From: Chrysemys picta bellii
Taxonomy: Eukaryota > Chordata > Testudines > Emydidae
DNA length: 64,000 bases
Assembly: GCF_011386835.1 (NCBI RefSeq)
Contig: NC_088794.1
Coordinates: forward strand, 68,954,434 to 69,018,433
Direction: 5' to 3'
The position numbers and the translations under genes were made by a program. This document shows, piece after piece, positions 47,115 through 56,173 of this stretch; position 1 is the stretch's first letter; every line of letters begins with the position of its first letter. The notes under the pieces were generated by a model. The model was not told the origin of the DNA. It made no database searches and worked only from the letters and a program-made list of their open reading frames with translations.

Positions 47115-47298
47115 ACATATGCAGTGTAGTTGTAGCCATGTCGGTCACAGGGTATAAGAGAAGCAAGGTGGGTGAGGCAGTGTCTTTTATTGGACCAGCT
47201 TCTGTTGGTGAAAGAGAGAAACTTTTGAACCACACAGAGCTCTTCTTCAGAGCTGCGAAAAGGTACTCCGAGTGTCACAGCTAAATGCAAGGCGGTCC
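47115..47298 (-). mobile_element. Solo PLE terminal repeat inserted in PLE
   Basis: 184 bp, flanked by CTTAGAAT at 47107-47114 and 47299-47306. It reads on the minus strand as CTCTTCGCAGCTCTGAAGAAG-type PLE end sequence (GAGCTCTGTGTGGTTCAAAA, CCAACAGAAGCTGGTCC, CCGACATGGCTACAAC). It lies antisense to the host PLE, whose sequence resumes cleanly after the second duplication (CTGTGCTAACTTATG). It is an independent later insertion. Confidence 0.8.
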
Positions 47299-47513
47299 CT
47301 TAGAATCTGTGCTAACTTATGTTAAACAATCTGTTCTAAGTGTATTTAGCTGCAACATTTGGTCTACCTTTTCCCAGCCCTGAAGGAGAGCTCTGTGTGG
47401 CTCGAAAGCTTGTCTCTCTCACCAACAGAAGCTGGTCCAATAAAAGACACTGTCTCACCCAACTTGTGGGTCTAATATCCTGGGACCCACATGGATACAA
47501 CAATACTGGAAAC

Positions 47514-47960
47514 ACCTAGTGCATTGTGGAAGAGAAGCCTGGCCCATAGGGGAGACAACGGTTATCAGGCTTCCAAACTACAGCTCTCTCGAGGCACTAC
47601 ACCAGTTTGAGGAAATGCAGTTTAATTCTGAGCCAACTCAAAATGTAGAATCTCAGGTCTGTTCAATAAACTGAAACATTTTAATTTTGAGAATTGGGGT
47701 TTCATTTTGATCCAACATTTTGACATTTCCAAATCAAAGTTAGCAAAAAATTCAAAATTTCAGATTTTCATCCTGATTCGGGGTGAAAACCAATATTGAA
47801 GTTTCAGAATTTCTCATGAGATGAAAAGTCCAAGTTTCATTCAACTAATTGTCACTGGACAACATAATTTAGCCTATGCCTCAGTTCTTCAGTTTCACTG
47901 GCACAGCTATGGTTATATTGACAGAACACAGATTTCATTGAACTTGAAGAAGAGCACCAA
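47514..47960. other. No recognised gene
   Basis: AT-rich with low-complexity phrases of the TTTCAAAATTTCAG kind (about 47690-47830). Nothing further. Confidence 0.5.
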
Positions 47961-47968
47961 TTTCTAAC

Positions 47969-48245
47969 CAGGGCCGGCTCCAGGCACCAGCTTAACAAGC
48001 AGATGCTTGGGGCAGCCAAGGGAGAGGGGCGGCACCTGTGGCAATTCGGGGGTGGCAGGTCCCTCACTTCCTCTAGGAGCGAAGGACCTACCGCTGAACT
48101 GCCGCCGCCGATCGCGGCTTTTTTTTTTTCCCAATTGCCGCCGCCGATCGCGGCTTTTTTTTTTCTTTTTCCCCCAATTGCCACCCCTGATCACGGCTTT
48201 TTTTTTTTTCTGCTTGGGGCGGCAGAAATGCTGGAGCCAGCCCTG
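47969..48245 (+). mobile_element. hAT-type MITE, CAGGGC family, copy 3 (internally expanded)
   Basis: 277 bp with tips CAGGGCCGGCTCCAGG and GCTGGAGCCAGCCCTG and a perfect 8-bp duplication, TTTCTAAC (47961-47968 and 48246-48253). The interior holds three tandem units of the form TGCCGCCGCCGATCGCGGC followed by T-runs (about 48100-48210); the other copies have one or two. The frames across it are artefacts of this repeat. Confidence 0.93.
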
Positions 48246-48253
48246 TTTCTAAC

Positions 48254-49335
48254 TTAGTAATCAGGCCAATGCTGATACTTTTGCCAATTATATATGTGTG
48301 CATTGAAAGAGCAAAGTGAAACAGGGAGTAAGTTTAATAAAATAGCTCTAGTGGGAATGATTCATTTCTTTACAATGTCTAATGGATATATAGCGACATT
48401 ACTCAAAAGATATAGCAGGTTGGATGCTGCCCTCAGTTACAGCTGTGTGAACCCAGTGAGAGCATGATCTGGCCCCAGCTATGTATTGAAGCAAATCTCT
48501 CATTCATCAGCTGCTTTTTTGTGGCTAGAGACTGAGCACAGCGTGCAATTAAGTGAAGGAAAATAGAACAAACAAAGCAATGCTGGAGTGAGGGTTATAT
48601 GTGATGGAAATCCGAAGTATTCACACTTGTTACATGGTTTTTGAGCAGAAAAGGTGTCCTGAAAATAGCTTTGGACTGAACTGCATATAGACAAAAAAAA
48701 AGGAATAAAAATTGGCAAGTGTTAAAAAATAAAGTAGCAGTTAGTAAAGGGATTGAAGTGTACATTATCAGTTTTGGCCCAAATTCTGCAAGCACTTACT
48801 CGCATACCTAAGTTTCCTCAGCTAAGCAATCCCACAGGAAGAATATGCATGACACCTACAGGCTCACTCAGATTAGACACCTACAGGCTCACTCAGATTA
48901 ATACAATTATTCATACACTTAAGTGTTTGCAAGATTGGGGCCAGAGACTAAACTCCTCATGTGTGTGCCTATAAAGAGACTAGAATGCTTGAGTGTTTAT
49001 ATAAACAAAAAAGTTATAAACGTTCTCGTTTTGCAAAACTAGCTTCACAGCCCTTCTGTCCTATCACTTTAAAAATAAATGTTTTTTTCAACTGTTTATG
49101 GAGGAACAACACACTAAGTTTGTTCTTGTCTTTCACCTTTTTGATGAAATACTTAGGAGATTTCATAAAGGATAAAATTTCATTACCATTGGGAGTCAGG
49201 TCAAGAAGAGGGCACACGATAGAGAACATATGAAATCTCTCAAACCCTGGACTCAGTGAATCTAGACTAGTATAGCCTATGGGCTAAAACTGAAATCCCC
49301 GAGACTAATTTTTTCCCTCAGCTCACCTTACAAAG
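48254..49335. other. No recognised gene
   Basis: AT-rich. It contains a perfect 25-bp tandem duplication at 48851-48900 within an old dispersed phrase (AATTCTGCAAGCACTTACTC ... AAGTGTTTGCAAGATTGGGG). No gene seen. Confidence 0.5.
48851..48900 (+). repeat. 25-bp perfect tandem duplication
   Basis: A unit beginning GACACCTACAGGCTC and ending CTCAGATTA occurs twice, head to tail, without mismatch. The lack of divergence suggests a recent event. Confidence 0.95.
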
Positions 49336-49340
49336 AGGCG

Positions 49341-49735
49341 TGTGACAGCATGCTGGCTCAGGAACCCTGAGCCAGGCTTCTGTCACACCAGCTCCACTCA
49401 AGAAAGAAGAATTGGAACTGGCAGAGTAAGCCCAGGCCTGATTGGCAAAAGGAGAACAGCTGTCAGTCCTGGTAGCTGCCATAAAGGCTGGCCGTAAGGA
49501 AGCCAGAGAAAGAGAAGAGAGAGTTAGAGGGAGTGGGAACTCTTCCCTGCTTGCTGCAGGAGCTAGCAGCCGTTGAGGCTGTAAGACTGAAGCTGTTTGT
49601 AGCTACAAGATGGTGGGAAAGTAAACTGTAAATAAAGAGCATGGGTGATTACACCACCACCAAGTGTCTCTGGCTGGTTTGTGGGTGCAGCAGGGGCAGA
49701 AGCTAGAGGGGCACAGCTGCACTCCATTATACAGC
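49341..49735 (+). repeat. Solo LTR candidate (endogenous retrovirus type)
   Basis: Starts TGTGACAG, runs through a GC-richer, purine-rich region, has AATAAA at about 49631-49636, and continues about 60-100 bases in a U5-like tail (GTGTCTCTGGCTGGTTTGTG). Its first 47 bases fold on themselves (see findings). The 3' end could be at GGTGCAGCA (about 49692) or further on. No clear target duplication. No internal retroviral region is adjacent. Confidence 0.5.
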
Positions 49736-49739
49736 AATT

Positions 49740-50829
49740 CACAAAGTAGTCACACTTACTGCTGAGCTCTGTTCCCTGATTTGTTCATGTGTGGGGCAAT
49801 TTATGAAGATACAAGATCTGGTCAAAGCAAAATGTGATTTTAAAAAACTAAATAAAAAACTAAGCCTGCCTATTAGGAATCTAGAGCTTGAAAGCCTGAC
49901 AGGGATGAACACAAGAAAAACCAAAGAAGGAGCCCCCTTCTGCCACTTCAAGATTGTAGCAAGACTGCAAAAGGAAACATGCACACACCCAAAGAGGCCC
50001 TTTATAAAATGTGATAGCAGGGATTTGGGAAGATTATGTTTACTTTCCTATATTCTAGGAAAATACATGCCAGCCTGAGAAACTCACTGGGGACAAAATA
50101 CACCTGTGTGCGCTCATATTGGAAAACTAAAAATAAGTGAAGTAGAAAAAACAGAAGGGAAAAAAAAATCTGATATACCATCTTGTCCCTAACTCTGGGA
50201 TCATTTCACCTGAATTAGAATGGCAAGATATGGAGCCAACCACCTATGATGTCCAATAAATGTGTTTGATATTAAAGTAACAGTTTAATTTACCTCCATT
50301 TATCATCAGCTTTTCTTTCATTCATAATCTGCCTGTCTGGATTTTAGGGGAAGCCCTTGTGAAAGTGTGCAAGCTACTGAGAGGTGCCATAGAAACATTA
50401 AAAAAATAATAATAAGTCTTCCTTCTGCTCCACAGCACTCTCCTCTTCTTCTGCCCCACCTCCCTTTCTCTGGTGCAACCCTACAGTAGGGGAAAGTAAG
50501 AGGAAAACAATCTCTCAGCCATTATTATTAATGGCAGTTGTGTAAATAGCCTGTCCCAGGGGAACACTGTCTGACACCTCCAAGCATGGGCCTGGGAGTC
50601 AAGCCTCCTTGGCTCAGTTCCATCAACTCTCCATGGGACCTGGGGGAAACTACTAGTTTGGGATCTTTTGCAATCCTTACTCATATTGGTGAGCATTTCC
50701 TGACACAAATATTCCTACTGAAGCAGTGGGCTGAATGGCTGAAAAGGTAGTATGATTTTGCTGCAGAGAGATGAGGCACATCACAGACAGTTCTTGTCGA
50801 GAATGTCCAAATGAATGCATAGCAACTAC
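49740..50829. other. No recognised gene
   Basis: Chance ORFs on both strands at 49739-50078 and 50481-50708, without recognised motifs. No repeat identified. Confidence 0.5.
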
Positions 50830-50842
50830 AGATATGACTATG

Positions 50843-50949
50843 GGTTTAGCAGGCCAATGCTCAAACCACTGAGCTATCCCTCCCATTGGCCTGCTAAACC
50901 CAGAGTTGTGAGTTCAATCCTTGAGGGGGCCACTTAGGGATCTGGGGCA
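50843..50949. mobile_element. Rearranged Pol III SINE fragment with 5' inversion
   Basis: 107 bp between two copies of AGATATGACTATG (50830-50842 and 50950-50962). The left part (50843-50884) is the tRNA-like SINE head in antisense (ending GAGCTATCCCTCCC). The right part (50885-50949) is the same SINE in sense, from ATTGGCCTGCTAAACCC through the B box (GAGTTCAATCC) to GGATCTGGGGCA. The two parts overlap by 17 bases as an inverted repeat. The CR1-like tail is absent. Confidence 0.88.
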
Positions 50950-50962
50950 AGATATGACTATG

Positions 50963-52268
50963 CCTCCCATGAATTCCATCTTCCAAATATGTGGAGGATC
51001 GCCACGGCAGATCTCTACAGTGGCGATCCTCCACTGCAGATCTCTTTTCTGCAAAGCCCTTTTACTTGAGCTTTGTGTAAGGTGGGAGGATTTGGTCCTC
51101 AGTCAACTGCCTCCTTTATTTAAAAAACAAAACAAAACAAAAAACTAGGAGAAGAGGCATTACTGTGTAATTCAATAGAAAATTCAGTTTTCATGCTAGC
51201 TCATTTCTGAGCTAACCTGAAAAACTGTACTGACCTATGATATAGTATTTGTGATGATGTAAGGACTATCCGCTAAGGGCACTTGAGCTAAGACCTTCAA
51301 ACTAATTCCATCTAGGATGAATGTTGAGCACATACCAGCCAGAGCATCAAAAGGTAAGTGCTAAATCCACTGATAGTGAGCTTCCTAAAGTGCTATTGCA
51401 ATAAATGAGAAAAATCTTTAAACTATGGCACATATGTTATATATACACATACTGATGTATTTCAGAGAATCATACAGTTTCATTTAAAATTGTGCTGATT
51501 TTTACTTTTTAACAACAACAACATTATTTTGGATCACTTTTGTTGGAATCAAGTGCATCTTAAATATCTGTAGTTATCCTATTAAAATGTTTTTAACTAA
51601 ATTGGAAAGAAATGTGAAACTGTTCTTAGCTGTGCATATGAACTACATGTGTTCACATTTATAGCTTAGGCTGCAAAATTCAAAGGCCAAATTCTAATTT
51701 TTTCTGGATATTAAACCCTATTTAATCTAATCCAAAAGCACATGTTCATGAAGGATACAAAAACGACACATACATACAGATAAATCATATTCAGTAAATC
51801 ATATCCTTTCCAATGATATCTCACATGACCCATCTTGCATAAAATACATCTTAGTTATGCCTTAATTATGTCATAACCATATCTCTGAAGAATATGGGAC
51901 GCAGTATCACAGTTTGATAATAAGTGGCTCAGCATTCTTTGGGGGACTAGTTTATTGCTAAGGAGCTACAAATTCCTGGAGAAATGAGTCCTGTGACTAC
52001 CAAAATGCAAGTGATTCTTTGAAGAATATATGAAGAACCAATTGGCTGTTCAGAGAGAGAGATCAGAAGTCGACACCGCATTTTGCTGTAATGTTTCACT
52101 ATGTACTGCTGGACAATATGAGTCTTAGTTTACAGCTCTGCATTAAAGCAGCAAAAAGACTTATTTCCCTTGGGATCAGTTATGCTGCTTGAGAAGCTGA
52201 GGTGCTTTAGAGAGAATGTGTGTATGTGTAGTATGACATATCTATAGATCTCACACCAAGTGATGGAG
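50963..52268. other. No recognised gene
   Basis: AT-rich with a direct repeat of GGATCGCCACGGCAGATCTC versus the mirrored GTGGCGATCCTCCACTGCAG around 50994-51045. Otherwise nothing is supported. Confidence 0.45.
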
Positions 52269-52787
52269 TGTCAGGTGGGGGCTCGTCCAGGATGGCAACA
52301 CCCGCAGAGGCACCGGATTGTCGGAGAATAACACAGTTCTCACTATTTGTTTGGGTACAGCAAAGTCAGATACTTTATTCTCTCTCTATCAATTGCATAG
52401 AGAGAGAGAGTGCACTAGGACACAGGGTCTCCCCCTTCTAGGCAGGTCTCTCAACAGGTAAACAATTACCGCAAGCATTTATACCTTTTGTTACAGACAA
52501 TGAAAAGCAACAGCTGCATTTTGTTTATACATAGGTCATTCTGATATCTTGTTTTTCTCACCTATGTAGACTCTTAGTCTACATTCCATATTGTCTGCAC
52601 ATTATCTACACAAGGTCACAACAACTTCTCACACAGTTCTTTCCCACTCGCCTCACACAATCCTCGCTTCTACAAATCTCGCGTTATGAGGGTTACAGTT
52701 AGCCTGACTCTTGCTAACAAACTGTCATGCATTGCAATCCCCTTCCTGTCAATTCTTTCTCTGCTTCCACACTAGCATCACCCCACA
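52269..52787 (-). repeat. Retroviral-type LTR on minus strand
   Basis: The minus strand starts TGTGGGGTGATGC (52787) and contains a TATA box TATAAATG (+ 52476-52483). About 100 bases later it has a poly(A) signal AATAAA (+ 52374-52379), followed by R/U5-like sequence ending in CCTGACA at 52269. The order TATA, AATAAA, tail is that of a retroviral LTR. Near its 3' end is an 18-base sequence related to the tRNA-Pro primer site (see findings). No target duplication was found, so the ends are provisional. No retroviral genes are adjacent. Confidence 0.5.
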
Positions 52788-52789
52788 GT

Positions 52790-53944
52790 GAATTTTACTC
52801 CACAAGTGCTGTGTTAACAGTAGCTCTAACTTTATTTTTGTGGAAGGTGTAATCCTCTTACCACTAGTCTCAAAATGTGAAAGTTACCAAGGAAATCTGT
52901 GGCTCATCTTTAAGGAACACTGCATTGCAACATAACACCAGTGAAGCGAGCCCTGGCCTCCATAGTTTCAGGCTATTGACCTAACCACTGGAACATCCTT
53001 CCTCCTTATGCCTGTAAAGTAATTTTTCCAGATGAAATTTCCTGTCAGTCTGCATACTTGCAAACTTATATTTTGCTTTCAAGGAGCCTTTAATTGATCA
53101 GAATATTTTGATCATTCAAAAACATTATTCAAAGGGATGACGGCATCCTTTGTTTCCAAATATACTTTATATATAGTCAGCTATTCTAAATCTCACTGTG
53201 ACACTAGTTTCATGTGTAGCCTTTTATTAGTAAGTGGAAGGGCCAAGGTCATGCATACCTTCATCTCTAAGCTGGATGCAAAAACATAGTACATAAAAAT
53301 TATTATCCAGTTGTATGTCCAAGGAACAGATTTACAGGTGCAAATGAGAGTGTGCTTTGCCTTTGCATGCTATTTTTTATGGCAGTTTGGTTCTAAAAGT
53401 TCAGACTATTTAGTGCATTAGAGATGTGCCTAACTGAAAACCCCACATTCAAGTATTCCCAGACTTTGTAGAAGATTGGATCCAGATAACAACTTGGTGA
53501 TTCAGCCATGAGTCTAATAATAATAATTAATAAAGTTACACAGTTCAAAATATTTATCTAATTCATTTCAAACCCTGCTGCTGGCTCTGCATTCATTTTC
53601 CAATACTGACGGATAGTGTGATCCTGCTCCCATTGACACCTTTGACTTCCAATTGCAACTAGTTCTATTCCTTGCATTTGTTTGGAGGAGCTAATAAGTA
53701 GATCTAGTGAGGAAACAGAAATCAGGCAGCTTCCTTCTTGATAACATCTATTTCACTACATTGCATGGAGACAATTCTGGGGCGTTTCTGTGGCCTAATA
53801 CATAAGTTATAGATGTTTAAATGTCTTACATGTGGCTCTTTATTCAATTTGAAATGAGAAAGGGAGGAGAAATGCTAGGGAATGCTATTCCATTTGAAAA
53901 AGGTTTAGAATTCCAAATAAAAGAATTCAGCTGGGCAACTGGTC
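52790..53944. other. No recognised gene
   Basis: AT-rich DNA; no coding exon, RNA gene or repeat family recognised. Confidence 0.5.
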
Positions 53945-53958
53945 ACAAGACCCCATAA

Positions 53959-54146
53959 AAACAACAAGGAGTCCAATGGCACCTTAAAGACTAACAGATT
54001 TATTTGGGCATAAGCTTTCGTGGATGCATCTGAAGAAGTGATGCTTTTTATCCATGAAAGCTTATGCCCAAAGAAATCTGTTAGTCTTTAAGGTGCTACT
54101 GGACTTCTTGTTTTTGTGGATACAGACTAATACGGCTACCCCCGAT
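53959..54146. mobile_element. PLE-derived hairpin element (inverted termini)
   Basis: A 188-bp insertion flanked by a perfect 14-bp duplication, ACAAGACCCCATAA (53945-53958 and 54147-54160). The left half (AAGGAGTCCAATGGCACC, TAAAGACTAACAGATTTATT, GCATAAGCTTTCGTGGATGC) is mirrored in the right half (CATGAAAGCTTATGCCC, AAATCTGTTAGTCTTTAAGG, TACTGGACTTCTTG). The outer right end is ACAGACTAATACGGCTACCC, homologous to the PLE outer motif at 35535. It is non-coding. Confidence 0.9.
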
Positions 54147-54160
54147 ACAAGACCCCATAA

Positions 54161-54548
54161 TGAGCCAATGGCCGTAACTGCAAAAGCATATCACTTTTCA
54201 GTGTATGCTCTCAAAGAATCTGCTGTTTAGCTGGGCCTTAAACCAAGTTAGAAAACCTGTCTCCCTGACCCCATCTCTAATTTGTATAAACCATTTGAGA
54301 GCATTTCAACAAGCTGCTGTACTATCTTACTAGGCCATAACTAAGGAAAACCTGTCAATAGCGTGATGTCATTTCTCTAAAGCTTTCAGATCACCAGAGA
54401 GCTAGGATCCTCCTTATGAACCCTCAAGGCTCTGTCAGAGGTTGGCCCCAACATATTGCAACACCAAGGCCAAGGCCTTCTTTAAAGCCCCATGTGTGAG
54501 CATATTGGGGGGAAAAAATCCACATGCAAAATGAATCCAGAAAATAAT
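54161..54548. other. No recognised gene
   Basis: Unremarkable sequence between two transposons. Confidence 0.5.
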
Positions 54549-54928
54549 TAGGGCTGTTGATTAATCACAGCCAACTCATGCGATTAAACTAAAAAAAAAA
54601 TCACGATTCATTGCAGTTTTAATCACACTGTTAAACAATAGAATACCAATTGAAATGTATTAAATATTTTAGGATTTTTTCAACGTTTTCAAATATATTG
54701 ATTTCAGTTACAACACAGAATACAAAGTGTACAGTGCTCATATTTTTATTACAAATATTTGCACTGTAAAAAGGATAAAAAATAGTATTTTTCAGTTCAC
54801 CTCATACAAGTACTGTAGTGCAATCTCTTGATCATGAAAGTGTAACTTACAAATGTAGATTCTTTTTATTACATAACTGCACTCAAAAACAAAAAGTCAA
54901 ACTTTAGAGCCTACAAGTCCACACAGTC

Positions 54929-55159
54929 CTACTTCTTGTTCAGCCAATTGCTAAGAAAAACAAGTTTGTTCACATTTACGGGAGATACTGCTGACTGCTT
55001 CTTATTTACAATGTCACCTGAAAGTAAGAACAGGCGTTTGCATGGCACTTTTGTAGCTGGCACTGCAAGGTATTTACGTGCCAGATATACTGAACGTCCA
55101 TATGCCCCTTCATGCTTCGGCCACCATTTCAGAGGACATGCTTCTATGCTGATGCTCAT
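54929..55159 (-). pseudogene. hAT transposase C-terminal domain, inverted copy
   Basis: The frame encodes the hAT dimerisation domain: PLKWWPKHEG, LARKYLAVPATKVPCKRLF, LSGDIVNKK and VNKLVFLSNWLNKK. It reads toward the left end of the element and has no upstream catalytic part: the coding similarity stops at about 55158, where the sequence turns into the plus-strand copy. Confidence 0.9.
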
Positions 55160-55169
55160 TAAAAAAATA

Positions 55170-55809
55170 ATGCATTAATTAAATTTGTGACTGAACTCCT
55201 TGGGGAAGAATTGTATGTCTCCTGTTCTGTTTTACCCGCATTCTGCCATATATTTCATTTTATAGCAGTCTCGGATGATAATCCAACACGTTTGTTTTAA
55301 GAACACTTTCACAGTAAATTTGACCACACACAAAGAAGGTACTAATGTGAGATTTCTAAGGATAGGTACAGCATGCGACCCAAGGTAAGAATCTGAAGTG
55401 CCTTCCAAAATCTGAGAGGGATGAGGTGTGGAGCATGCTTTCAGAAGTCTTAAAAGAGCAACACTCCGATGTGGAAACTACAGAACCCGAACCACCAAAA
55501 AAGAGTATCAGCCTTTTGCTGGTCGCATCTAACTCAGATGATGAAAATGATAAGAATCAGTCCGCACTGCGTAGCTATCAAGCAGAACCCAGCAGCAGCA
55601 TTCCTCTGGAATGGTGGTTGAAGCATGAAGGGACATATGAATCTTTAGCCCATCTGGCACATAAATATCTTGTGACATAGGCTACAAAAGTGCCATGCGA
55701 ACGCCTGTTCTCACTTTCAGGTGACATTGTAAACAAGAAGTGGGCAGCATTATCTTCTGCAAATGTAAACAAATTTCTTTGCCTGAGTGATTGGCTGAAC
55801 AAGAAGTAG
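55170..55809 (+). pseudogene. hAT transposase C-terminal part, sense copy
   Basis: Broken coding sequence from about 55170. The clear frame from 55426 has KSISLLLVASNSDDEND, then IPLEWWLKHEGTYESLAHLA and KYLVT. A stop at 55678 follows, then ATKVPCERLFSLSGDIVNKK and LSDWLNKK to the natural stop at 55807-55809. The C-terminal hAT dimerisation domain is complete apart from the stop; the N-terminal zinc finger and most of the DDE core are missing. Confidence 0.88.
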
Positions 55810-56173
55810 AACTGATTGGACTTTTAGGCTCTAAAGTTTTACATTCTTTTTATTACATAACTGCACTCAAAAACAAAAAACAATCTACATTTGTAAATTA
55901 TGCTTTTATGATAAAGAGAGTGCACTACAGTACTTGTATGAGGTGAACTAAAAAATACTATTCTTTTGTTTTTTACAGTGCAAATATTTGTAATCAAAAG
56001 TAAATATAAAGTACTCTACACTGTACACTTTGTATTGTGTTGCAATTGAAATCAATATATTTGAAAATGTAGAAAACATCCAAAATAGTTAAATAAATGG
56101 TATTTGATTATTAACAGCATGATTAATCACATGTTTAATCATGATTAATTTTTTTAATTGCTTGACAGCCCTA

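Larger units (their letters stand above)
46122..47513 (+). mobile_element. Degraded Penelope-like element, composite
   Basis: The plus strand carries a PLE GIY-YIG region in pieces: CAGCACTGGACCCTATCATA (about 46340), a frame reading YLIQCTKCLNNYVGET at about 46739-46786, then GAGCCTAGAAGCTTAAATTC (about 46951) and a terminal repeat ending near CATGGATACAACAATACTG (47490-47510). The first 180 bases (46122-46300) are an inverted copy of the 46950-47100 region, as in other PLEs with an inverted leading repeat. A SINE, a tRNA-like pseudogene and a second PLE terminal repeat have been inserted into it. Confidence 0.8.
54549..56173. mobile_element. hAT transposon with inverted duplicate 3' ends
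   Basis: A 1.6-kb element with tips TAGGGCTGTTGATTAATC and the reverse complement of TTGACAGCCCTA. Both ends hold the 3' part of the same hAT transposase: antisense at 54929-55159 and sense at 55426-55809, followed in mirror order by the same untranslated tail (ACAGTACTTGTATGAGGTGA and its complement). The inverted junction is at about 55160. The 8-bp flanks do not match clearly (AAAATAAT and GTAACAGT), so either it is old or the ends are misplaced by a base or two. Confidence 0.85.

Noticed and set aside
47852..48257. Lysine- and phenylalanine-rich overlapping ORFs
   Set aside because: They are artefacts of the T-run/GCCGCC units in MITE copy 3, on both strands.
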